Assembly (NCBI RefSeq): GCF_030908245.1
Contig: NZ_JAVFJJ010000016.1
Span: 20,069-84,068 of the forward strand
DNA length: 64,000 nt
Direction: 5' to 3'
Origin: Sinomonas sp. ASV322
GTDB lineage: Bacteria; Actinomycetota; Actinomycetes; Actinomycetales; Micrococcaceae
Shown: one piece after another, positions 8,800-17,232 of the stretch
Layout of the letters: each line of letters starts with the position of its first letter
How positions within the stretch are numbered: position 1 is the stretch's first letter
Notes under the pieces: generated by a model
Databases searched by the model: none
Told to the model about the DNA's origin: nothing
Seen by the model: the letters and a program-made list of their open reading frames with translations, nothing else
Program-made: the position numbers and the translations under genes

Positions 8800-9616
8800 C
8801 GTCCTGCTCCGTGTGGAGGGACTGTCGAAGCGCTTCGGCTCGGGCCGGCGCGCGCACCAGGCGCTCGATGACGTCTCGTTCGACCTGCGGCAGGGCGAGA
8901 TCCTCGGCCTCGTCGGCGAATCGGGGTCGGGGAAGTCGACGATCATCCGCTGCCTCGTGGGCCTCGAGAAGGAATCGTCCGGGAGCATCCTGTATCAGGG
9001 CATCAACCCCGCGACGGCTTCGAAGGGCGAGCTGCATCGCTATCGCCGCGATCTGCAGATGGTCTTCCAGGATCCGTATTCGAGCCTCGATCCCCGCATG
9101 ACCGTGCGGCGGATCATCGAAGAGCCGATGCTCGTCATGGGCGGCTACTCCGAGCGGGAGCGGCGCGACCGCATTCACGAGCTCATCCAGCTCGTGGGCC
9201 TCCGGCGCGAGCATCTCGACCGCTACCCGAGGGACTTCTCGGGCGGCCAGCGCCAGCGGATAGCGATCGTCCGCGCGCTCGTCGTCGGGCCCAAGGTGCT
9301 CCTGTGCGACGAGCCTGTTTCCGCGCTCGATGTCTCAGTCCAGGCACAGGTGCTCAACCTTCTCAAGGACATGCAGCGCCAGCTCGACCTCACGGTGCTT
9401 TTTGTCTCCCACGATCTGGCGGTCGTGAAATACCTCTGCACGCGGCTCGTCGTGCTCAACCGCGGGCGCCTGGTCGAAAAGGGGGACGTGCCCGAGATCT
9501 ACGAGAATCCGCGGGATTCCTACACAAAGGCGCTGCTCGAGGCGGTTCCCGTTCCGGATCCTGCCGCGGAACGCGAACGCCGCGCGCGCCGGCTGGCCCT
9601 GGCGGTGGCGCCATGA
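8792..9616 (+). CDS. ABC transporter ATP-binding protein, DppF type
   Basis: The second ATPase (274 residues) starts at ATG 8792 behind GAAGGAGGTG and overlaps the previous gene by 8 bp. It has GESGSGKST (Walker A), VFQDPYSSLDPRM (Q-loop), FSGGQRQRIAI (signature), LLCDEPVSALDVS (Walker B) and FVSHDLAVVKYL (H-loop). The C-terminus is short; the iron-sulfur cysteine cluster of some DppF proteins is not seen. It pairs with the preceding ATPase to complete a five-component importer. Confidence 0.95.
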   Translation: MRDVLLRVEGLSKRFGSGRRAHQALDDVSFDLRQGEILGLVGESGSGKSTIIRCLVGLEKESSGSILYQGINPATASKGELHRYRRDLQMVFQDPYSSLDPRMTVRRIIEEPMLVMGGYSERERRDRIHELIQLVGLRREHLDRYPRDFSGGQRQRIAIVRALVVGPKVLLCDEPVSALDVSVQAQVLNLLKDMQRQLDLTVLFVSHDLAVVKYLCTRLVVLNRGRLVEKGDVPEIYENPRDSYTKALLEAVPVPDPAAERERRARRLALAVAP

Positions 9617-10668
9617 CCCGCATTGGCCTTGACGTCAAATTCGAGGACGGCGGATCGCTGCTCGGGGATGACCCGGTCGAGACGCTTTCGGTCGCATATG
9701 ACCTCGGATTCGAGGGAATCCTGGTCCGCACGGTCGACGAGGCATTTCCCACCCTCGATTCCGCTGCCATTCGCGAATTCGCCGCCGAGGCGAGGTCGCG
9801 GGAGATGTTCGTCCACCTGGGGCTGGGCAAGGTCAATCCGTATATGACGGCGGAACTCCCGCGCGTCCGCGATCTCGGCGACGGGAGCTATCTCGCGGGA
9901 ATGGAGCGCATGATCGCCCTCTGCGCGGAATACGGGTGGACCGAGGCGTGGACGGCCGCGGGCGCGTACCACCACGATCTTCCGTCCCCGTTCTGCTTCG
10001 ACCGGTTCCGCACGGATGTGGACTGGCCGGATCAAGTGGCCGCGATCGCGAGGTTCCTGCACAAGCTCGCCCCGACGTTGAGGGAACACGGCGTGCGCCT
10101 CAATCTCGAGACCCACGAGGAGATCACGACGTTCGAGGTCCTCCGGCTCATCGAGGACGTCGGCGATGACGTGCTGGGCGTCTGCCTCGATCCGGCGAAC
10201 GTCATGGTCCGCGGCGAAGCGGTCGACGACGCCGTGCGGCGCACCGCGCCCCACGTGCGCCTCACGCATCTGCGGGACGCGATTCTCGTGCCCACCGGGG
10301 GCGGACTTTCGCGGTTCCTCATGCCGATCGGCGAAGGGATCATCGACTGGGACGGCCTGCTTGACGCGGTCCTGGGCGCCCACCCTGGCCTCGACCTCGT
10401 CATCGAGGGCATCGGCGGTTCGAGGGCGGAGATGGAGCTCCGCCCGGACGACGCACAGTGGCGCGCGGCGCATCCCGACATGACGGACGACGACGGCGAG
10501 CGGCTCATGCGCTTGGGGTCCGCCTTCGCTGTGCGCGCGGGGAGGGGCCTCGCGTCCGGCATCGACGACCTTCGCGCGTCTCCGCCGGTTCTCGCCGACT
10601 ACCGAGACTTCCTCACCCGGTCGCTCAAGGCGCTTCGCGCGTCCCTCGAGCGCCGGTCTCTTTCCTGA
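9613..10668 (+). CDS. TIM-barrel sugar isomerase/AP-endonuclease-2 family protein, paralogue A
   Basis: The ATG overlaps the ATPase stop (ATGA at 9613-9616). The 351-residue protein has the xylose-isomerase-like TIM-barrel pattern with probable metal ligands in LNLETHEEITTFE, GVCLDPANV, RLTHLRDA and LVIEGIG. Members of this fold isomerise or epimerise sugars, or cleave or isomerise other polyols and keto acids. It is closely related to the product of 12167-13264: both share LNLETHEEITTFEV and the order of all metal motifs. The two genes bracket the FAD oxidase, which suggests two successive or alternative steps on related intermediates. Exact reaction unknown. Confidence 0.82.
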   Translation: MTRIGLDVKFEDGGSLLGDDPVETLSVAYDLGFEGILVRTVDEAFPTLDSAAIREFAAEARSREMFVHLGLGKVNPYMTAELPRVRDLGDGSYLAGMERMIALCAEYGWTEAWTAAGAYHHDLPSPFCFDRFRTDVDWPDQVAAIARFLHKLAPTLREHGVRLNLETHEEITTFEVLRLIEDVGDDVLGVCLDPANVMVRGEAVDDAVRRTAPHVRLTHLRDAILVPTGGGLSRFLMPIGEGIIDWDGLLDAVLGAHPGLDLVIEGIGGSRAEMELRPDDAQWRAAHPDMTDDDGERLMRLGSAFAVRAGRGLASGIDDLRASPPVLADYRDFLTRSLKALRASLERRSLS

Positions 10669-10717
10669 CCGCCAGGCCTTCCTGGACACGATCCCTGAGA
10701 CAAGGAGAAAGAAACTG

Positions 10718-12160
10718 ATGCATCAGCAACCCGAACTCGCGGGACTCGCCGCTGCGGTCGACTGCGACGTCGTCTTCCCCGGGGCCCCCTCGTACGAGTC
10801 GCTGCGGCACGTCTGGAATGCCGACATCGACCAGCGTCCCGCGGCGATCGTGCGGTGCACGACCGTGGAGGACGCGGCGAATGCGCTCAAGTGGTGCGTC
10901 GACGCGGGGTTCCCGCTCACGGTACGTGGCGGCGGCCACAATCTGGCCGGGACAAGTGTTTCCGACGGGAGCGTCATGATCGACACGGGCCTCATGCGGA
11001 AGGTCGAGATCGATACCGAGGCCCGCACCCTCACGGTCGGCGCCGGATGCCGGTGGGGCGATGTGGACCGCGCGGCCGAGCCATACGACATCGCCCTTCC
11101 CGCAGGGGTCGTCTCCCACACGGGTGTGGCCGGACTGACGCTCGGCGGCGGGATGGGGTACCTCTCGCGCATGTTCGGCTCGACCGTGGACTTCCTCCGC
11201 GAGGTCGAGATCGTCACGGCCGATGGCGCCATCCGTCGCGTCAACGCGGAGACAGCACCCGAGCTGTTCTGGGCACTCAAGGGCGCGGGCCACAATTTCG
11301 GCATCGCGACGGAGTTCGTGTTCGACTACGTGGATCTCCCCGGCCTCGCCACAGTCCGTCTCGCCCTCTATCCGGCGGAGAACCGCAAGGAGATCCTCCA
11401 GCTGTTCCGCGATCTCGGCCCCGCGATGCCGGACAACGTCGGCAGCTACGTGCGCCTCTACCGCTGCCCGGCGTATTGGTCGCAGGTGCCGCGGGAGCAT
11501 CGCGGCAAGCCCCTCATCTCGGTGGCCACGGTCACGTACGGAGACCCCGCGCTCGAGCCCGAGCTGAGCGCGCCCATGTTCGAGCGGGGCACCCCCATCT
11601 ACGAGAGCGTGCGCACCATTCCCCATGTCACGCTCCAGCACGCGACGGACGACGAATTCCGTTACGGCATCTCGCACTATTGGCGGCATGTGGCCTTCCG
11701 GGAGCTGCCCGACGAGCTCTTGGACATCGCGATCGAGCACGTCGACGCCTATCCTGGCCGATCGCTCAACTCGAGTTCCTTCATCAGCCACCAGGTGATG
11801 TGCCCCTTCGAACTCATCGCGGGAAAGCTCGTTCCGCGGGACCACAGCAACGACTCGACGACGGACATCCACTCGCGGTGGGCCGGGAACATCGGCGCCG
11901 ATTGGGAGTACGCCGACGAACGCGAAGAGCTCGTCGCGTGGGTCAAGCGGTTCAGCGGCGCCGTCCGCGAGTGGGAGCACGGAACGTACATCAACTTCAC
12001 GTCGGAGCACGGCGACGCCCAGAGCGCGCAAGAGATCTACGGGGCGAAGTATGAGCGCCTCGCGGGGATCAAGGCCGCCTACGATCCGAACAACGTCTTC
12101 GACCACGGACTCGTCGACCTGCAGCTCGCGGCCGCCGGCGGCGATTGGGCCGGGGAGTAG
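10718..12160 (+). CDS. FAD-dependent oxidase of the 6-hydroxynicotine-oxidase/berberine-bridge type
   Basis: The 480-residue protein has an N-terminal FAD-binding PCMH domain with RGGGHNLAG near residue 70. The histidine (about His74) matches the residue that carries the covalent 8-alpha flavin bond in 6-hydroxy-D-nicotine oxidase. VVSHTGVAGLTLGGGMGYLSR follows without the second (cysteinyl) attachment site of bicovalent BBE enzymes. A BBE-type C-terminus (YDPNNVFDHG) closes the protein. Start behind AAGGAG. Such enzymes oxidise amines, alcohols or cyclic compounds and reduce oxygen. It lies between two TIM-barrel paralogues in the same operon. The nicotine pathway itself is not indicated, because no other nic genes are present. 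Confidence 0.88.
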   Translation: MHQQPELAGLAAAVDCDVVFPGAPSYESLRHVWNADIDQRPAAIVRCTTVEDAANALKWCVDAGFPLTVRGGGHNLAGTSVSDGSVMIDTGLMRKVEIDTEARTLTVGAGCRWGDVDRAAEPYDIALPAGVVSHTGVAGLTLGGGMGYLSRMFGSTVDFLREVEIVTADGAIRRVNAETAPELFWALKGAGHNFGIATEFVFDYVDLPGLATVRLALYPAENRKEILQLFRDLGPAMPDNVGSYVRLYRCPAYWSQVPREHRGKPLISVATVTYGDPALEPELSAPMFERGTPIYESVRTIPHVTLQHATDDEFRYGISHYWRHVAFRELPDELLDIAIEHVDAYPGRSLNSSSFISHQVMCPFELIAGKLVPRDHSNDSTTDIHSRWAGNIGADWEYADEREELVAWVKRFSGAVREWEHGTYINFTSEHGDAQSAQEIYGAKYERLAGIKAAYDPNNVFDHGLVDLQLAAAGGDWAGE

Positions 12161-12166
12161 CCGCGC

Positions 12167-13264
12167 ATGCTCCGAGTGGGAGTGGACAGCACCAAACTCG
12201 CCGATGCGAAGAGTGCAGACGGGCAGGGAGAGCCCGCGCGGAGGTTCGTCGAACGCTCCGCTCAGCTTGGCCTCGACGGGGTGTTCTTCCGCTCCATCCT
12301 CGAGCTCAGTCCGACGCTGGACCGAGGCGAGATCCGCGATGCGATGCAGGCGGCGCGCGACCTCGGCCAGCGAATCGAGGCGGGGGTGGGGAAGGTGAAT
12401 CCCTTCGCCACCCCCGAGGCGCCCGCCGTCCGCGCATTGGGCGACGGCGACTACCTCCTCGCGATGCGGAGGATGATCGAGGCCGCGGCGTCGGAGGGCA
12501 TCCATGAACTGTGGACCGCGACCGCGAATTACCAGTTCCGGCTGTCCGGACTGTATGCGTGCGACCGATTCCGCACCGACGTCGCATGGGACGAGCAGCT
12601 CGCGGCCACGGAGAAGTTCCTCCGCAAGCTCGCCCCGATCCTTCGGGACGCCGGGGCCCACCTCAATCTCGAGACCCACGAGGAGATCACGACGTTCGAG
12701 GTCGTCCGCCTCGTCGAGGAGGTGGGCCCCGACGTCCTCGGCATCACGTTCGATTCGGCCAACGTCCTCGTGCGCTGCGAAGACCCGGTCGCGGCGGTCC
12801 GCAGGGCGGCCCCCTACATCCGATCGAGCCATATCCGGGATGCCGCGCTCTTCTTGAGGCCCGAGGGGATCGCGCGCCTCCTGAGGCCCGTCGGGGAAGG
12901 CGTCATCGACTGGGAGCTCTTTCTCGAGCCCCTCCTTGAGCACGACCTCATGCTCTCCATCGAGGGGATCGTCGAGAGCACGCGGGGCGAGATGTCCCTT
13001 CAGCTCTTCGACGAACGCTGGCAGGCGGCGCATCCCGACCTGAGCCTTTCGGAGGCCCTCGAGGTCGTCCGCCTCACGTCCGACTACGAAGCCCGCGCCG
13101 CCTCGGGCGAGGTCCTGGGGTGGGACCAGCTCCACGAACCTCTCGGCGAGGACGAATCACTGGAATTCATCGAGCGGAGCGCCCGAAGCCTCCGCGAGAT
13201 CATCGCGCGCCTGACTCAAGTGCCAACGGCGTCGTTGCGGAACAGCGCCGACGGCGTCATCTAA
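12167..13264 (+). CDS. TIM-barrel sugar isomerase/AP-endonuclease-2 family protein, paralogue B
   Basis: The 365-residue protein starts 7 bp after the oxidase stop, behind GGGGAG. It repeats the design of the product of 9613-10668: GVGKVNPF versus GLGKVNPY, CDRFRTDVAWDEQ versus FDRFRTDVDWPDQ, an identical LNLETHEEITTFEV, DSANVLVR versus DPANVMVR, and SHIRDA versus THLRDA. The metal-ligand positions are kept, so both look active. The C-terminus diverges and is slightly longer. The pair probably arose by duplication within the operon. Confidence 0.82.
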   Translation: MLRVGVDSTKLADAKSADGQGEPARRFVERSAQLGLDGVFFRSILELSPTLDRGEIRDAMQAARDLGQRIEAGVGKVNPFATPEAPAVRALGDGDYLLAMRRMIEAAASEGIHELWTATANYQFRLSGLYACDRFRTDVAWDEQLAATEKFLRKLAPILRDAGAHLNLETHEEITTFEVVRLVEEVGPDVLGITFDSANVLVRCEDPVAAVRRAAPYIRSSHIRDAALFLRPEGIARLLRPVGEGVIDWELFLEPLLEHDLMLSIEGIVESTRGEMSLQLFDERWQAAHPDLSLSEALEVVRLTSDYEARAASGEVLGWDQLHEPLGEDESLEFIERSARSLREIIARLTQVPTASLRNSADGVI

Positions 13265-13288
13265 CGAACACGGAAAGGGAACTCGACT

Positions 13289-14530
13289 ATGACCGACACT
13301 CAGCCTGACATCCTGCGCGACTACCCGACGCTCAGCCTCAAGGAGCGCGATCGCCGCTGGGCCGCGATCAGGGGGCTGCTCGCCCGCGAAGGGCTCGACG
13401 GCGTCGTCGTGTTCGGGAACGGGCGGGACAACGCCGATGCCTACCTGAGCAACGAGGCCAAGGGCGCGATCGCGCTCCTCACCCCCGAAGAGGATCCCGT
13501 CCTCTTTCTGGGGGATGTCCCCCTCAACCGCTTCGACGCGCAGGCGTCGCGGTGGGAACGCTGGATCGACGAATGGGTCCACGGCGAGCCGATCGGGGCG
13601 CTCGCCACCCGCCTCAGGGAACGCGACCTCGGAAAGGCGCGCCTCGGCGTCGTCGGACTCACGAGCCGCATGGTGGGCGAGTGGGCCGGGACCATCTCGC
13701 ACACGACGTGGACCCGCGTCCTCGCCGAGCTGCCCGACGTCGAATGGGTCGACATCGCCGACGCGTACGAGTCGATCGCGATCATCAAGAGCCCCGAAGA
13801 GCAGGTGTTGCTGCGAAAAGCGGCGGCGCTTGGCGAGGAGGCCTGCCGCGCGTTCGTGGAAACGGCGAGGGCCGGCGGCAACGAGCACCAGATCGCCGCA
13901 GCCTCGTTCCACGCGATCATCTCCGGCGGCGGGTGGGTCCGGTGGCCGTTCATGCTCGAACGCGCGGGCGAGAGCATGTTCGCGTGGTCCGTGCCCGAGT
14001 GGTTCGAGAGCGGGGGAGCGCCCCGGATCCTGCGGCCGGGCGACACGATCGCGGCCGAGATCTTCGCGTTCTACGGGGGCATGGAATCCCAGCAGCAGAT
14101 CGACGTCTGCGTCGGCGAGCCGAGCGCCCTGCTCCGAGAGCTCGAGGCCGTGTGCGTGGACTCGTACCAGGCCGGGCTCGCCGCGCTCAAGCCGGGCATG
14201 CGCTTCTCGGAGCTTGCGAGCATCATGGAGGAGCCACTGCACCGCTCCCGCACGTGGAACACCGGGCCCATGGTGCAGACGGTCTCGCCCATCTACAACA
14301 GTGCCACCCGGCTGCATCCCGAAGTTGACCCGGCTCTCGCGCACCTCGAGCGCCTGCCCTCCGGCGTGGCCCTCGACGGCGACTTCGTCATCGAGGAGGG
14401 CCACGCGTTCGCCTTCGAGCCCAACGCCCTGCGGGACGGGCAGCGCGTGTGCATCGGCGGAACCGTCCTGCTCGGCCCCAACGGGCCGGAAGAGCTCAAC
14501 ACCATCCCGAACCGCCTCAACGTCGTCTGA
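13289..14530 (+). CDS. M24-family creatinase/aminopeptidase-P-like protein with altered metal site
   Basis: The 413-residue protein has a creatinase N-terminal domain (about 1-170) and a pita-bread C-terminal domain. In true M24 peptidases the first aspartates follow a GD motif; here that segment is PGDTIAAEIFAFYGGMESQQ (about 250-270), with glutamate and glutamine where Asp ligands are expected. A late HAFAFEPNAL keeps one glutamate. This recalls metal-independent M24 members such as creatinase and ectoine hydrolase (EutD/DoeA), which open C-N bonds in amidine-like substrates. RBS AAAGGGAA. Last gene before a strong hairpin. Likely a non-peptidase C-N hydrolase, not certain. Confidence 0.82.
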   Translation: MTDTQPDILRDYPTLSLKERDRRWAAIRGLLAREGLDGVVVFGNGRDNADAYLSNEAKGAIALLTPEEDPVLFLGDVPLNRFDAQASRWERWIDEWVHGEPIGALATRLRERDLGKARLGVVGLTSRMVGEWAGTISHTTWTRVLAELPDVEWVDIADAYESIAIIKSPEEQVLLRKAAALGEEACRAFVETARAGGNEHQIAAASFHAIISGGGWVRWPFMLERAGESMFAWSVPEWFESGGAPRILRPGDTIAAEIFAFYGGMESQQQIDVCVGEPSALLRELEAVCVDSYQAGLAALKPGMRFSELASIMEEPLHRSRTWNTGPMVQTVSPIYNSATRLHPEVDPALAHLERLPSGVALDGDFVIEEGHAFAFEPNALRDGQRVCIGGTVLLGPNGPEELNTIPNRLNVV

Positions 14531-14549
14531 CGGGCAGGTTCGAAGCGAA

Positions 14550-14590
14550 CACGACGGGCGCCACGGCCTACGGTCCTGGCGCCCGTCGTG
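14550..14590 (+). terminator. Hairpin terminator after the transporter/enzyme operon
   Basis: A perfect 13-bp stem (14550-14562 with 14578-14590, CACGACGGGCGCC and its complement) with a 15-nt loop begins 20 bp after the M24 stop. No T tract follows, as is common in high-GC actinobacteria. It separates the long operon from the next operator pair. Confidence 0.65.
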
Positions 14591-14617
14591 CTGTCAGCCC
14601 CTCCGGAAAGTTCCTAT

Positions 14618-14629
14618 TTGGCATGCCAA
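14618..14629. promoter_or_regulatory. GntR-type operator, copy 5 (perfect palindrome)
   Basis: TTGGCATGCCAA is an exact 12-bp palindrome, the best copy in the window. It lies just upstream of a TTGACA hexamer (14636-14641) that could be the -35 element of the rightward cyclodeaminase gene. Confidence 0.8.
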
Positions 14630-14680
14630 TCTCACTTGACACGCCGGGAATTTCCCAAAAAAGCTTCAAATCCCTCTTCT

Positions 14681-14692
14681 TTGGTATGCCAA
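14681..14692. promoter_or_regulatory. GntR-type operator, copy 6
   Basis: TTGGTATGCCAA lies 41 bp before the ATG at 14733. Its centre is 63 bp from that of copy 5, the same spacing as copies 3 and 4, so the regulator probably controls this second operon by binding both sites on one DNA face. Confidence 0.8.
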
Positions 14693-14732
14693 ATTGGCCT
14701 ATCGTGGAGACAACGTCGAGCAAAGGAGACGT

Positions 14733-15719
14733 ATGACACTCATCCTGACGGCCTCGGACCTCGCCGCACTCGCGGACATGGAGGCCACGATCGAGGCCGT
14801 GGAGCGGAGCTTCGCAGACCTCGGTTCCGGCCTGGCCTGCCAGCCGGGTCCGACCTCGATGCACCTTCCGTCTTCCGATGCGAGATATCTCGTCATGGCC
14901 GGGGCCTCCGCCCCCCAGGGGCTCGTCGCCTCGAAGCTCCTGAGCGACATCCCTGCGAACGGGACCCGCGGCCTTCCGACCCAGCGTTCGTCCATCGTCC
15001 TGGCCGACGCCGAGACGGGGGAGACCCTCGCGCTGCTCGACGGGCGGGTGCCGACCCGGATCCGGACGGCGGCCGCGAGCGCCGTGGCCACGCGCCGGCT
15101 CGCCCGGTCGGGCAGCACCGTGCTCGGCCTCGTCGGCGCGGGCGCGCTCGCCGTCGCGCACCTCGAGGCCATCGCCAAGGTCGCGCCCATCGAGACCGTC
15201 GTGGTGTGGTCGAGGAGCGCGGCGACCATCGACGGCTTCCGCAGGCAGGTCGAGTGGGCCGAGGTCGACGTCGTTGCTGCCGCGAGCCCGCAGGAGGCCG
15301 TGCAGTCCAGCGACATCCTCTGCACCCTCACGCCGTCGGAGGTCCCGATAGTGCACGGGACCTGGTTTGGCCCCGGCCTGCACGTCAACGCGGTCGGGGC
15401 CCGGCCTCGCCCGACCCACCGCGAAGTCGACGCCGAGGCCATGCGGCGATCGCGCGTCGTCGTCGACAGCCTCGAAACCGCCCTCGCCAAATCCGGCGAT
15501 CTGCTCCTCGCCGTCGAGGAAGGGGCGATCGCGGCGGACGACGTGGCCGGCGAACTCGGCCAAGTCCTCGTCGGATCGGTCGCCGGGCGCGAAAGCGACG
15601 ACCAGATCACGCTCTTCAACTCGGTCGGAATCGGCCTCCAGGACCTCGCGATCGGCCGCATCCTCTACGACGCCGCCCTTCAACGAGGTGTCGGCCTGAA
15701 CCTCGACCTCGGCCGCTGA
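14733..15719 (+). CDS. Ornithine cyclodeaminase / mu-crystallin family protein
   Basis: The ATG at 14733 follows AAAGGAG (14723-14729); the upstream extension of the frame would run into the operator. The 328-residue product has the family's N-terminal platform (PGPTSMHLPSS, then SKLLSDIPANGTRGLPTQ) and a Rossmann part with LVGAGALAVAHLEAI and WSRSAA. The family includes ornithine cyclodeaminase, ketimine reductase, alanine dehydrogenase and EutC of ectoine breakdown. It probably reduces or hydrolyses an imine produced by the upstream oxidase. It heads a three-gene unit with an MFS carrier and a third amidohydrolase. Confidence 0.88.
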   Translation: MTLILTASDLAALADMEATIEAVERSFADLGSGLACQPGPTSMHLPSSDARYLVMAGASAPQGLVASKLLSDIPANGTRGLPTQRSSIVLADAETGETLALLDGRVPTRIRTAAASAVATRRLARSGSTVLGLVGAGALAVAHLEAIAKVAPIETVVVWSRSAATIDGFRRQVEWAEVDVVAAASPQEAVQSSDILCTLTPSEVPIVHGTWFGPGLHVNAVGARPRPTHREVDAEAMRRSRVVVDSLETALAKSGDLLLAVEEGAIAADDVAGELGQVLVGSVAGRESDDQITLFNSVGIGLQDLAIGRILYDAALQRGVGLNLDLGR

Positions 15720-15780
15720 CCCCAGCCGCCCCAGACCATCCCCGCGCCCCCGCATCAACGACGATAGGAAGGCACCCACC

Positions 15781-17232
15781 ATGACACCGGACCGCTCGCG
15801 ATCCCTCCTGACCCGCATGGACGACCTGCCGGTCGGGCGGCCCCACCTGAAGCTCGCCCTCATCGGCGGCCTCGGCCTCATGTTCGACGGCATGGACGGC
15901 TCGCTCGTCTCCTACATCATGCCGATCATCAGGCCGCTGTGGCACCTCGACGGCGCCCAGACGGGGCTCATCGGCAGCTCGCTGCTCATCGGCATCTTCA
16001 TCGGCTCGATTGCCGCGGGCGTGCTCGGAGACCGGATCGGTCGCCGCCGCGTCATGATGTACGCCCTCGCGCTGTACGCGATTGCCTCCGCCGTCGCGGC
16101 TGCGTCCCAGGGCTGGGAGTTCTTCTTCACGATGCGCGTCATCGCGGGCATCGGGATCGGCGCGGAATCGGCGATCATCCCGACGTTCATCGCCGAATTC
16201 ATCCCCAAGCGCCGCCGCGGACTCTTCGTCGGCGGCGTCGCGGGCTTCTTCGCCTTCGGGTACATCTGCGCGGCCTTCATCGGAACGACCCTCGTCGCGG
16301 GCCTCCACGACGGCTGGCGCATCAGCCAGCTCGTCACGGCCGCTCCGATCCTCATGCTTCTGTGGTGGCGGCGGTCCCTCCCCGAGTCGCCGCGCTGGCT
16401 CCTCACGCGCGGCCGGGTCGCCGAGGCATCCCTCATCGTCGACGGCCTCGAGGCCGGGAAGCTCGTGCGTGTCGATCGCGGCCCGGTGGAAGCGGTCCCG
16501 GGCGCATCGCCGTCGTCCGCCCTCAAGCGCCTCGCGCTCTTCCGGCACGCCGACCTGTGGAGGCACGGCAACGCTCGCCGGACCGCGGTCCTGTGGCTCC
16601 TCTGGATGGCGGTCACGTTCTCCTTCTTCGGATTCTTCACGTGGATCCCGTCGCTCCTCGTGGGCCGCGGCATGACGATCGCGAGCAGCTTCACCCTCTC
16701 GCTCATCATGACGATCGCCCAGATTCCCGGCTACTACAGCGCGTCCTACCTCAACGAGCGCTTCAGCCGCCGCATCACGATCGCGTCCTACCTCGCGGGC
16801 GGCGCGGTCTCGGCCCTCCTCCTCTCGCAGGCGCCGTCGGAGGGGATGGTGCTCGTGTGGGGCTCGTGCCTCTCCTTCTTCATGAACGGCTGCTACGCGG
16901 GCCTCTACGCGTACACGCCGGAGGTGTACGGAACTGAGCTCCGCGCAACCGGCATGGGCACCGCCTCTGCGGTGGGCCGGATCGGCGGGATCGTTGCTCC
17001 GATCCTCATCGGCGCGGCCTTCTCGTCCCTCGGTTTCGCGGGCGTGTTCGCGATGATCATGGTCGTACTCGGCGGGGCCGCCGTCGTCGTCCTTGCCCTC
17101 GGGATCTCGACGCGCGGGCGCTCGCTTGAGGAGATCGAGGTGGGCGCCGCGGCCGCCGAGCCGGTCGTCGCCGTCGTCGTCCGCGAGGGGACCGCCGAGC
17201 CGGAAGCGAGCGCTCGCCGTGGGCGTCCGTAG
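15781..17232 (+). CDS. MFS transporter (metabolite:H+ symporter type)
   Basis: The 483-residue protein has about 12 membrane helices. The first loop carries FDGMDGSLVSYIMP and a loop 2-3 signature GDRIGRRRVMMYA; a second PESPRWLLTRG motif is typical of the sugar/organic-acid porter branch. The start follows AGGAAGG. The C-terminal tail is acidic and then arginine-rich and overlaps the next gene's GTG by 14 bp. It offers a second uptake route besides the ABC importer, or exports a product. Substrate unknown. Confidence 0.88.
   Translation: MTPDRSRSLLTRMDDLPVGRPHLKLALIGGLGLMFDGMDGSLVSYIMPIIRPLWHLDGAQTGLIGSSLLIGIFIGSIAAGVLGDRIGRRRVMMYALALYAIASAVAAASQGWEFFFTMRVIAGIGIGAESAIIPTFIAEFIPKRRRGLFVGGVAGFFAFGYICAAFIGTTLVAGLHDGWRISQLVTAAPILMLLWWRRSLPESPRWLLTRGRVAEASLIVDGLEAGKLVRVDRGPVEAVPGASPSSALKRLALFRHADLWRHGNARRTAVLWLLWMAVTFSFFGFFTWIPSLLVGRGMTIASSFTLSLIMTIAQIPGYYSASYLNERFSRRITIASYLAGGAVSALLLSQAPSEGMVLVWGSCLSFFMNGCYAGLYAYTPEVYGTELRATGMGTASAVGRIGGIVAPILIGAAFSSLGFAGVFAMIMVVLGGAAVVVLALGISTRGRSLEEIEVGAAAAEPVVAVVVREGTAEPEASARRGRP

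Noticed and set aside
10718..12160. Nicotine catabolism gene (6-hydroxynicotine oxidase)
   Set aside because: The similarity is at family level only; none of the other nicotine genes (molybdenum hydroxylase, ketone dehydrogenase) is nearby.
10625..13135. Open frame of 836 codons on the - strand
   Set aside because: Antisense to the FAD oxidase and the second TIM-barrel protein; no recognisable motif, no ribosome binding site.
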